A DNA stretch of 64,000 bases from positions 1-64,000 of the forward strand of contig JAHCAM010000003.1 of the NCBI GenBank assembly GCA_019634895.1, written 5' to 3'. Source of the DNA: Steroidobacteraceae bacterium (GTDB lineage Bacteria; Pseudomonadota; Gammaproteobacteria; Steroidobacterales; Steroidobacteraceae). The position numbers and the translations under genes were made by a program. Below, piece after piece: positions 55,583 to 64,000 of this stretch. The first letter of the stretch is position 1. The number at the start of each line of letters is the position of its first letter. The notes beneath the pieces were generated by a model. That model did no database searches. It was not told the DNA's origin and saw nothing but the letters and a program-made list of their open reading frames with translations.

Positions 55583-56734
55583 GTGGAGGGCTTCCCCAGC
55601 AAGCTGCCGGGCGTCGGCACCACGATCTTCACGGTGATGTCGCGGCTCGCGGCGGAGACAGGCGCCGTCAACCTCGGCCAGGGTTTTCCGGACTTCGACC
55701 CGCCCGTGCGGCTGCGGGAACTGGTGTCCGCGCATCTCGGCGCCGGGCACAACCAGTACGCGCCCATGGCCGGGCTGCCTGCGCTCTGTGATGCCATTGC
55801 GGAGCAGGCCGCGCGGCGCCACGGCTGGCCGGTCGATCCCGCGGCCGAAATCACGGTCACCGCCGGTGCCACCGAGGCGCTGTTCGCGGCCATCCACGCC
55901 ATCGTGCGCGCTGGCGACGAGGTCGTGCTGCTGGATCCCTGCTACGACTCCTACGCGCCTGCCGCGGCGCTGGCGGGCGCGAAGGTGCGGCGCGTGCCGC
56001 TCGCGTTGCCGGATCTCAGCATCGACTTCGAGCGCCTGGCGGGCGCGATCGGCCCGCGCACGCGCCTGCTGGTCGTCAACACGCCGCATAACCCGAGCGG
56101 CGCCGTCCTTTCCGCCGCGGACTGGGAACGCATCGCGGACCTGCTGGAACCGCGCGACGCCTTCGTGCTCTCGGACGAGGTGTACGAATGCCTGGTGTTC
56201 GACGGCCGCCGGCACGCCGGCGTGCTGTCGAATCCGCGCCTGCGCGAGCGCGCCTTCGCCGTGTTCTCCTTCGGCAAGACCTTCAACGCGACCGGCTGGA
56301 AGGTCGGTTACTGCATCGCGGCGCCGCCGTTGACCGCCGAGCTGCGCAAGGTCCACCAGTTCCTGACGTTCGCCGTGTCTGCCCCGATGCAGTACGCGAT
56401 CGCGGACTTCCTGCGCGAGCAGCCGGCCTTCGCCGACGGCCAGGCCGCCTTCTACCAGGCCCGCCGCGACCGGTTCCTCGCGCTGCTGGCGCCCTCGCGC
56501 TTCCGGCTGCTGCCTGCGGCGGGAACTTACTTCCAGCTCGCGGACTACTCGGCGATCTCCGGGTTGCCGGACGTCGAATTCTGCGAGCAGCTCGTCCGGC
56601 AGCACGGCGTCGCGGCCATTCCCCTGTCGCCGTTCTGCGACGAGCCGTTTCGTGCGCGGCTGATCCGCTTCTGTTTTGCTAAGGACGACGCAACTCTCGA
56701 GCGCGCAGCCGGTCCATTGCTAGCCATCCGGTAA
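55583..56734 (+). CDS. Class I aminotransferase, methionine/kynurenine type (YbdL-like)
   Basis: A 383-residue fold-type I PLP enzyme. N-terminal PSKLPGVGTTIFTVMSRLA and NLGQGFPDFDPP match the YbdL/kynurenine aminotransferase group. PLP contacts include NTPHNPSGAV, SDEVYECLVFDG and the lysine in SFGKTFNATGWKVGY. Substrate is likely methionine or aromatic amino acids, used with 2-oxo acids. It starts with GTG six bases after potI, so it may belong to the pot operon, or it may simply lie downstream of it. Confidence 0.82.
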   Translation: MEGFPSKLPGVGTTIFTVMSRLAAETGAVNLGQGFPDFDPPVRLRELVSAHLGAGHNQYAPMAGLPALCDAIAEQAARRHGWPVDPAAEITVTAGATEALFAAIHAIVRAGDEVVLLDPCYDSYAPAAALAGAKVRRVPLALPDLSIDFERLAGAIGPRTRLLVVNTPHNPSGAVLSAADWERIADLLEPRDAFVLSDEVYECLVFDGRRHAGVLSNPRLRERAFAVFSFGKTFNATGWKVGYCIAAPPLTAELRKVHQFLTFAVSAPMQYAIADFLREQPAFADGQAAFYQARRDRFLALLAPSRFRLLPAAGTYFQLADYSAISGLPDVEFCEQLVRQHGVAAIPLSPFCDEPFRARLIRFCFAKDDATLERAAGPLLAIR

Positions 56735-56753
56735 CGCGCGGGATTCAGGGGAA

Positions 56754-59000
56754 ATGCACTGGCATCCGGTTCGGGCGATCCTGCCCGCGGCTCTTGCGGC
56801 CTTGCTGCTTTCTTGCGGCGGAGGCGGGGGAGGCGGCGGCAATCCTCCGCCCCCGCCCCCACCCCCGGGCTCAGGCCTCGACAGCCGTCCCAACAACACC
56901 GCCTGCGTGGCGCCGGCCAGGGGCACCGGGACGTCCACGGTCTCCGTGCAGGGCGTCTTCCCGAACCTGCCGGCCTTCGTGGACCCTGTGCAGATGCTGC
57001 AGGCCCCGGGCGACAACGCGCGCTGGTTCGTGGTCGAGAAGCCGGGCGTCATCCGCGTGTTCGACGCCACCAATCCCAACGTCACCACGACCCAGGTGTT
57101 CCTCGACATCCGCAACCGCGTGGTGCAGCTCGGGCAATGCGAATGCGGCCTGCTGGGGCTCGCGTTCCACCCGAACTTCCCGGCGACCAACCGGGTGTAC
57201 GTGAACTACAACGATCCCCAGTTCCGCTCCATCACTTCCGAGTTCACGAGCCCGGACGGCGGCCTGACGCTCAACCCGAACTCCGAGCGCGTGCTGCTGA
57301 CGGTCAACAAGCCGTTCGACAACCACAACGGCGGCCAGCTGCACTTCGGCCCGGACGGATTCCTGTACCTCGGGCTCGGCGACGGCGGTGGCGGCGGTGA
57401 CCAGCAGAACAACGCGCAGAACCCGATGCGCCTGCTCGGCAAGATGCTGCGCATCGACGTCAATTCGCAGCCCGGCGGCCAGCCCTACGGCATCCCGGCG
57501 GACAATCCCTACGCCGCCAACCCGCGCTGCAACGCCAACGGCAGCGGTGCGCAGAACTGCCCCGAGATCTACGCGCTCGGCCTGCGCAACCCCTGGCGCT
57601 GGAGCTTCGACCGGGCGACCGGGACGCAGTGGGTCGCCGACGTCGGCCAGGGTTCCTGGGAGGAGATCAACATCCTGAGCCGCGGCGGCAACTACGGCTG
57701 GCGCATCCGCGAAGGCGCGCATTGCTTCAACCCGCCGAGCGGCTGCCAGACCGCGGGGCTGATCGACCCGGTCGCCGAGTATGACCGCGCGTCGGGCAAT
57801 GCCGTCACCGGCGGCTACGTGTATCGCGGCACGCAGACCACCGAGCTCTTCGGCCGCTACGTGTTCGCCGATTTCGGCAGCGGCATGATCGCCTCGCTGG
57901 CCCCCGGCCCGGGCGGCACCTACACGATCACGCGCCACGTGCAGCCCGGACAGGCGCCGGCGGGCGCCCCGGGGCAGCTCAACATCTCTTCCTTCGGCGA
58001 AAGCAACGCCGGCGAGCTGTTCGTCACCGATTTCTTCCGCGGCCAGCTGTTCCGGCTGGTGTTCACGCAGTCCGGTTCCGGCGGCGACAACGTGCCGCAA
58101 CTGCTCTCCCAGACCGGTTGCCTCAACACTTCCTCGGCCGGCGCGCCGCCGCTGCTGTCGCTGATTCCCTATGGGCTCAATGCGCCGTTCTGGTCGGACG
58201 GCGCCGCCAAGGAGCGCTGGATCGGCCTGCCGAACGGCCAGAACATCGCGGTGCAGGGCGACGGCGACTGGGCGCCGCCGAACGGGACGGTGCTGGTCAA
58301 GCACTTCCGCATCGGCAACCAGCTCGTCGAAACGCGCCTGTTCATGCGCCACCCGGACGGCGTCTGGGCAGGCTACACCTACCAGTGGAACCCGGCGCAG
58401 ACCGAGGCGACGCGCGTCACCGGCGGCGGCACCGCCAATGTCGGCGGCCAGACCTGGATCTTCCCCAGCGAGGCGCAGTGCCTGCAGTGCCACACGCAGG
58501 TGGCCGGGTTCGCGCTCGGCCTGGAAACGGCGCAGCAGAACCGCGACCACACCTACCCGCAGACCGGGCGCACGGCGAACCAGATCACGACGCTGAACGC
58601 GGTCAATGTGCTGTCACCGCCGGTCGCCGCCAACCCACCGGCCTATGCCGATCCGTCGAACGCGGGCCAGGGCCTGAATGCGCGGGCGCGCAGCTACCTG
58701 CACACCAATTGCGCCAACTGCCACCGCCCGGGCGGGCCGACCGGCGTGAACCTGGACCTGCGCCACGACACGCCGCTCGCGCAGACCGGCGCCTGCGACG
58801 TCGCGCCCTCGCGCGGCAACCTCGGCATCGCCAATGCGCGCATCATCGCGCCCGGCGACGATGCGCGCTCGGTGCTGCACGCGCGCATGAACCGGCGCAA
58901 CGATCCGGACATGATGCCGCCGATCGCGAGCAACCTCATCGACACCGCCGGCGTGCAGCTGATCGGTTCCTGGATCGATTCGCTGGCGAACTGCCAGTAG
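56754..59000 (+). CDS. PQQ-type glucose/sorbosone dehydrogenase-like dihaem lipoprotein
   Basis: A 748-residue probable lipoprotein (lipobox LLSC, Cys21) with a poly-Gly/poly-Pro linker just after the anchor. Residues about 60-430 form the six-bladed glucose/sorbosone dehydrogenase propeller (CECGLLGLAFHPNF, DGFLYLGLGDGGGGGD, NPWRWSFD, GGNYGWRIREG). The remainder is a cytochrome-c-like part with two CxxCH haem sites, C576 (CLQCH) and C653 (CANCH). It may oxidise a sugar or alcohol in the periplasm and pass electrons to its own haems. The substrate is unknown. The Shine-Dalgarno AGGGG is close to the ATG. It converges on the Lrp gene with three bases between stops. Confidence 0.85.
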   Translation: MHWHPVRAILPAALAALLLSCGGGGGGGGNPPPPPPPPGSGLDSRPNNTACVAPARGTGTSTVSVQGVFPNLPAFVDPVQMLQAPGDNARWFVVEKPGVIRVFDATNPNVTTTQVFLDIRNRVVQLGQCECGLLGLAFHPNFPATNRVYVNYNDPQFRSITSEFTSPDGGLTLNPNSERVLLTVNKPFDNHNGGQLHFGPDGFLYLGLGDGGGGGDQQNNAQNPMRLLGKMLRIDVNSQPGGQPYGIPADNPYAANPRCNANGSGAQNCPEIYALGLRNPWRWSFDRATGTQWVADVGQGSWEEINILSRGGNYGWRIREGAHCFNPPSGCQTAGLIDPVAEYDRASGNAVTGGYVYRGTQTTELFGRYVFADFGSGMIASLAPGPGGTYTITRHVQPGQAPAGAPGQLNISSFGESNAGELFVTDFFRGQLFRLVFTQSGSGGDNVPQLLSQTGCLNTSSAGAPPLLSLIPYGLNAPFWSDGAAKERWIGLPNGQNIAVQGDGDWAPPNGTVLVKHFRIGNQLVETRLFMRHPDGVWAGYTYQWNPAQTEATRVTGGGTANVGGQTWIFPSEAQCLQCHTQVAGFALGLETAQQNRDHTYPQTGRTANQITTLNAVNVLSPPVAANPPAYADPSNAGQGLNARARSYLHTNCANCHRPGGPTGVNLDLRHDTPLAQTGACDVAPSRGNLGIANARIIAPGDDARSVLHARMNRRNDPDMMPPIASNLIDTAGVQLIGSWIDSLANCQ

Positions 59001-59003
59001 CAC

Positions 59004-59489
59004 TCAGGCGCGCGCCAGCGGCAGCACCGTCGATTCCTTGATGACCGTGACCACGATCGAGGAATTCACCGACTGGACGTTCGGGATCTTGGACAGGTGG
59101 TCGAGGAAGAAGGCCTCGTATTCCTTCATGTCGTGCGTGACGATGCGCAGGCAGAAGTCCCATTCGCCGGTCAGCGTGCAGCAGTCGAGCACCTCCGGGC
59201 GGTCGCGTATCGCGCGCTCGAACTGCGCCAGCGCGTCGCGGCCCTGGTTCGACAGCCGCACGTGCACGTAGACCATCACGTCGAGGCCCAGCGCCTCGCG
59301 GTCGAGGAGCGCCACGCGCTTCTTGATCACGCCGGCCTCCTCGAGCTGCTGGATGCGCCGCCAGCAGGTGGTCGTGGAGAGGCCCACCTTCGCGGCGACG
59401 TCGGCGGCCGAGGCCGTGCCGTTCTCCTGCAGTTCGGCCAGGATGCGTCGATCGATCGCGTCGATCTGGGACTGCAATACCTGTTTCAT
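59004..59489 (-). CDS. Lrp/AsnC-family regulator
   Basis: A 161-residue regulator with the N-terminal helix-turn-helix (IDRRILAELQENG, ADVAAKVGLSTTTCWRRIQQLEEAGVI) and the C-terminal RAM domain (VLDCCTLTGEWDFCLRIV, NVQSVNSSIVV). It is divergent from the bkd genes, as BkdR is in Pseudomonas, and so probably activates them in response to branched-chain amino acids. I chose the ATG at 59489 (MKQVLQSQ) because the canonical N-terminus begins there and a promoter lies just beyond. Confidence 0.9.
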   Translation of the reverse strand: MKQVLQSQIDAIDRRILAELQENGTASAADVAAKVGLSTTTCWRRIQQLEEAGVIKKRVALLDREALGLDVMVYVHVRLSNQGRDALAQFERAIRDRPEVLDCCTLTGEWDFCLRIVTHDMKEYEAFFLDHLSKIPNVQSVNSSIVVTVIKESTVLPLARA

Positions 59490-59500
59490 ATATGGCAGTA

Positions 59501-59530
59501 ATTGTAGATTTATTTTTCGTTTTTTTGCAA
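59501..59530 (-). promoter_or_regulatory. Promoter of the Lrp gene
   Basis: On the minus strand TTGCAA (59525-59530) and TACAAT (59501-59506) are 18 bases apart, in a strikingly AT-rich stretch. The TACAAT lies only 11 bases from the start codon, so the transcript leader would be very short. Confidence 0.5.
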
Positions 59531-59572
59531 GACAGCATAAGAAATCGCTGATTTTCACGCCGATCTGCGTAG

Positions 59573-60858
<1,286 letters not shown>

Positions 60859-60859
<1 letters not shown>

Positions 60860-61875
60860 TGCCCCAGATGAACATGATCCAGGCCCTGAACTCGGCCATG
60901 GACGTGATGCTGGGCCGGGATCCGTCCGTAGTGATCATGGGCGAGGACGTGGGCTACTTCGGCGGCGTATTCCGCTGCACCGAGGGGCTGCAGCGCAAGT
61001 ACGGCGAGCACCGCGTGCTCGACACGCCGATCGCCGAGGGCGGCATCGTCGCGACCGCCATCGGCATGGCGGTGAACGGGCTGCGCCCGGTCGCCGAGAT
61101 CCAGTTCGCCGACTACATCTATCCGGCCTACGACCAGATCGTCAGCGAGCTCGCCCGCATCCGCCACCGCAGCGGCGGCGAGTTCTCCGCGCCCGTGGTG
61201 GTGCGCACGCCCTGCGGCGGCGGCATCCGCGGCGGGCAGACGCATTCGCAGAGCCCGGAGGCGCTGTTTGCGCACATCTGCGGCATCAAGGTGGTGATGC
61301 CGTCGAATCCCTACGACGCCAAGGGCCTGCTGATCACGGCGATCGAGGACGACGACCCGGTGATCTTCTTCGAGCCCAAGCGCATCTACAACGGACCCTT
61401 CGACGGCGATCCGCACAAGCCGGCCGTGCCCTGGAGTACGCATCCGAAGGGCGAGGTGCCGGACGGCCATTACACCGTGCCGATCGGCAAGGCCGAAGTC
61501 GCGCGCCAGGGCAGCGAGCTGACGATCGTCACCTATGGCACCATGGTGCACGTGAGCGAGGCCGCTGCGCGCGGCCTCGGCCTCGACGCGGAGATCATCG
61601 ACGTGCGGACGATGGTGCCGCTGGACACAGACGCGATCTGCGGCTCGGTCGCGCGCACCGGGCGTTGCGTGATCGTGCACGAGGCGACGCGGTTCGGCGG
61701 CTTCGGCGCCGAGCTCTCCGCGACCATCCAGGAACAGTGCTTCTGGAACCTGCAGGCGCCGATCCTGCGCGTGGCCGGCTGGGACACGCCGTACCCGCAC
61801 GCCTTCGAATGGGAGTATTTTCCGGGTCAGGCGCGCGTCGCGCGCGCGCTGAAAGCCGTCATGGAGGCCGCATGA
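60859..61875 (+). CDS. bkdA2: Branched-chain 2-oxoacid dehydrogenase E1 beta
   Basis: A 338-residue partner of E1 alpha. Family motifs: GEDVGYFGGVFRCTEGL, DTPIAEGGIVATAIGMA, RTPCGGGIRGGQTHSQSPEAL and HEATRFGGFGAEL. It binds thiamine diphosphate together with the alpha chain. Start at 60859 overlaps the alpha stop, and it overlaps the E2 gene by four bases. Confidence 0.95.
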
Positions 61876-63080
61876 GCCGCCACGTGTTCAAGATGCCGGA
61901 CCTCGGCGAAGGCACCGTCACCGCCGAGGTCGTCGAGTGGAAGGTGAAGGTCGGCGACACGGTCAAGGAGGACCAGATCATTGCCGAGGTCATGACCGAC
62001 AAGGCGGCGGTCGAGATTCCCGCGCCGGTGTCCGGCACCGTGGTGTCCATCACCGGCCAGCCCGGCGACATGGTGGCGGTCGGTTCCGAGCTGATCGTGT
62101 TCGAAACTTCCGCAACGCCGGCGTCGGCCCCGGTCACTGAGGCCAAAGCCGCGTCGGCAAGACCGGCCGCGGCGGTTGTGGTTGCCGCTGCACCCGCTGC
62201 GAATTCGGGCCGCGTGATGGCATCCCCGGCGACCCGGCGCAAGGCGCATGTCGCGGGTGTCGACCTCGCCACCGTGCCGGGCAGCGGCCCCGGAGGCCGC
62301 ATTTCGGCGCAGGACCTCGAGGCGGTGATCGCCGGCCGCGCGGGCGGCGCGGCGCGCCCCGCGGCGCGCGCGCAGAAGGGCGGCGTGGAGGAGATCAAGG
62401 TCATCGGCGTGCGGCGCCTGATCGCCGAGCGCATGGGCGCCGCCAAGCGCAACATCCCGCACTTCGCCTACGTCGAGGAAGTGGACGTCACCGAACTCGA
62501 GTCCTTGCGCCAGTACCTGAACTCGCGCCAGCCGAAGGGCGCGCCCTCGCTGACCTACCTGCCGTTCCTGGTCACCGGCCTGGTGCGGGTGCTCGAGGAC
62601 TTCCCGCAGTGCAACGCGCTCTACGACGCCGAGCGCAACCTGATCCTGCGCCACCGCGCGGTGCACGTGGGCGTCGCCACGCAGACGCCGGACGGCCTCA
62701 AGGTGCCGGTCGTGCGCCATGCGGAAGCGCGCTCGCTCGCCGATCTCGCGGCCGAGATTCGCCGCGTCTCCGAGGCGGCGCGCAGCAACAAGGCGACGCG
62801 CGACGAGCTCACGGGCTCGACCATCACGGTCACCAGCCTCGGCAAGCTGGGCGGCATTGCCTCGACCCCCGTGATCAACGCGCCCGAGGTCGCAATCATC
62901 GGCGTCAACAAGGCGGTGGAGCGCCCGGTCGTCGCCAATGGCGCGATCGCGATCCGCCGCATCATGAACCTGTCTTCTTCCTTCGACCATCGGTTCGTGG
63001 ACGGCTTCGACGCCGCCGCCATGATCCAGGCCCTGAAAGAGCGCCTCGAGCATCCTGCCACCCTCTTCATACAGGATTGA
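61872..63080 (+). CDS. bkdB: Branched-chain 2-oxoacid dehydrogenase E2 (dihydrolipoyl acyltransferase)
   Basis: A 402-residue core subunit. One lipoyl domain (1-80) carries the lipoylated K44 in MTDKAAVEIPAP; an Ala-rich linker and the peripheral subunit-binding domain follow (about 115-150, ASPATRRKA, GSGPGGRI). The catalytic domain ends with SSSFDHRFVDGFDAA, holding the active-site His and Asp. It makes isobutyryl-, 2-methylbutyryl- or isovaleryl-CoA. The E3 gene is not in the window. Confidence 0.94.
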   Translation: MSRHVFKMPDLGEGTVTAEVVEWKVKVGDTVKEDQIIAEVMTDKAAVEIPAPVSGTVVSITGQPGDMVAVGSELIVFETSATPASAPVTEAKAASARPAAAVVVAAAPAANSGRVMASPATRRKAHVAGVDLATVPGSGPGGRISAQDLEAVIAGRAGGAARPAARAQKGGVEEIKVIGVRRLIAERMGAAKRNIPHFAYVEEVDVTELESLRQYLNSRQPKGAPSLTYLPFLVTGLVRVLEDFPQCNALYDAERNLILRHRAVHVGVATQTPDGLKVPVVRHAEARSLADLAAEIRRVSEAARSNKATRDELTGSTITVTSLGKLGGIASTPVINAPEVAIIGVNKAVERPVVANGAIAIRRIMNLSSSFDHRFVDGFDAAAMIQALKERLEHPATLFIQD

Positions 63081-63085
63081 AACCC

Positions 63086-64000
63086 ATGAACGCACGCGCC
63101 ATGCCACAGCCCGCCGCCGCCACGACCCGCCCCGCCTTCGGCACCGTGCTCGCGAGCACGATGGCGGTCGCCAGCTGGCGCGACGGCAAGTGGTCGGCGC
63201 ACGAGCTGCGCAAATACGGGCCGATCGAGCTGTCGCCCGCGATCCATGGCCTGCACTACGGCAGCACCTGCTTCGAGGGCTTCAAGGCCTATCGCTGGGC
63301 GGACGGCAGCATCAACATCTTCCGCATGGACCGGCACGTGGCGCGCATGCGCCAGAGCGCCAGGGGCCTGTGCCTGCCGCAGCCGGACGCCGCCCAGCTC
63401 ACCGCCATGATCACGCAGGTCGTGGACCGCGTGCGCGACGAGGTGCCGGAGGCGCCCGGCGCGCTGTACCTGCGGCCCATGCTGTTCGGCACCGGCGCCT
63501 CCATCGGCGGGGCCACCTCGCCCGCGACCGAGGCGATGCTGATCGTGCTGGCGAGCCCGGTATGGGACTACTTCACCAAGGGGCCGAAGCCGCTGCGCAT
63601 CTACGTCGAGGAGCAGATTTCGCGCACCGCCACGCTCATGGGCATGATCAAGACCGGCGGCAACTACGCTGCGGCGCTCGCGCCCACCGTGCAGGCGCGC
63701 CAGCAGCATCAGGCCGACCAGGTGGTGTTCTGCCCGGGCGGGCAGGTGCAGGAGACCGGCGCCGCCAACTTCCTGCTGATCCGCGACGGCAGGATCCTGA
63801 CGCGCGCGCTCGATCCCACCATCCTGCACGGCGTCACGCGCGATTCTCTGCTGACGATCGCACCCGACATGGGCCTTGAGGTCGAGGAACGCATCGTCAC
63901 CACTGACGAGATGTTCGAGTGGGTGAAGGACGGCGAGGCCGCACTCTGCGGCACGGCGGCAGTCCTATCGGGTGTCGGAACTCTCGTGCGCTCGGGCGGG
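63086..64000 (+). CDS. ilvE: Branched-chain amino acid aminotransferase (partial, 3' end missing)
   Basis: The frame is open from the ATG at 63086 to the window edge, 305 codons. It is a fold-type IV PLP enzyme of the longer IlvE type: YGSTCFEGFKAYRW, FRMDRHVARM, RPMLFGTGASIGG, and the PLP lysine in MIKTGGNYAAAL. QETGAANFLLIRDG completes the active site. It interconverts Leu, Ile and Val with their 2-oxo acids, which feed straight into the Bkd complex encoded before it. Five bases separate it from bkdB, so it belongs to the same operon. Confidence 0.93.
   Translation, partial: MNARAMPQPAAATTRPAFGTVLASTMAVASWRDGKWSAHELRKYGPIELSPAIHGLHYGSTCFEGFKAYRWADGSINIFRMDRHVARMRQSARGLCLPQPDAAQLTAMITQVVDRVRDEVPEAPGALYLRPMLFGTGASIGGATSPATEAMLIVLASPVWDYFTKGPKPLRIYVEEQISRTATLMGMIKTGGNYAAALAPTVQARQQHQADQVVFCPGGQVQETGAANFLLIRDGRILTRALDPTILHGVTRDSLLTIAPDMGLEVEERIVTTDEMFEWVKDGEAALCGTAAVLSGVGTLVRSGG

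Overview
The window is a compact, high-G+C bacterial chromosome segment with no rRNA, insertion sequence, prophage or CRISPR array, and no gene-free stretch longer than about 280 bases. The order prs-rplY-pth-ychF, RlmKL as one fused protein, the DUF6763 gene and the PuuR/PuuA/PuuD polyamine genes point to a gammaproteobacterium, probably one of the GC-rich lineages near Xanthomonadales, Nevskiales or Steroidobacterales. The lineage is an inference; there is no 16S gene to check. Genes are tightly packed, and many neighbours overlap by four bases (ATGA or GTGA), so most belong to translationally coupled operons.

Region 1 (1-11.6 kb) is housekeeping: the end of prs, rplY with terminators on both sides, pth-ychF, a P-type cation ATPase, an elongator tRNA-Met, a DUF885 peptidase-like protein, a GabT-like aminotransferase, a tandem Usp protein, two small proteins and a TorF-type porin.

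Region 2 (11.6-19.6 kb) holds a first polyamine group: an omega-aminotransferase facing a PuuR-like regulator, an aldehyde dehydrogenase and an N-carbamoylputrescine amidase. It is followed by a DnaQ/GIY-YIG fusion nuclease and rlmKL.

Region 3 (19.6-40.5 kb) is the most interesting part. A minus-strand operon (35128 down to 26528) encodes a corrinoid protein, a DUF1638 protein, a 'virulence factor' domain protein, a pterin-binding methyltransferase, an ASKHA/2Fe-2S corrinoid activator, a MetF-like reductase, an MttB-family methyltransferase without pyrrolysine, and formate-THF ligase. Beside it lie folD and the fdhD-fdsGBAD NAD-dependent formate dehydrogenase. Together they spell out a complete route: methylated substrate to methyl-corrinoid, methyl-THF, methylene-THF, formyl-THF, formate, and finally CO2 plus NADH. 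A divergent operon carries a GcvT-like protein, two related FAD oxidoreductases and a BetI-like TetR regulator. The shared promoter region has two copies of a near-palindromic 18-bp site, and a strong hairpin sits between the two oxidoreductase genes.

Region 4 (40.5-44.9 kb) has an AurF-like diiron protein with a 41-residue membrane peptide, then an ECF sigma factor coupled to a membrane Ser/Thr kinase with a TPR tail.

Region 5 (44.9-56.7 kb) is a second polyamine locus: puuB and puuA on one strand, puuD, a second puuA, a polyamine aminotransferase and the complete potFGHI-type ABC importer on the other, then a class I aminotransferase. AT-rich motifs shared by three puu start regions suggest common control by the PuuR-like protein.

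Region 6 (56.7-64 kb) has a sugar-dehydrogenase/dihaem lipoprotein, then an Lrp regulator divergent from bkdA1-bkdA2-bkdB and a branched-chain aminotransferase that runs off the end. This is a branched-chain amino acid catabolic unit.
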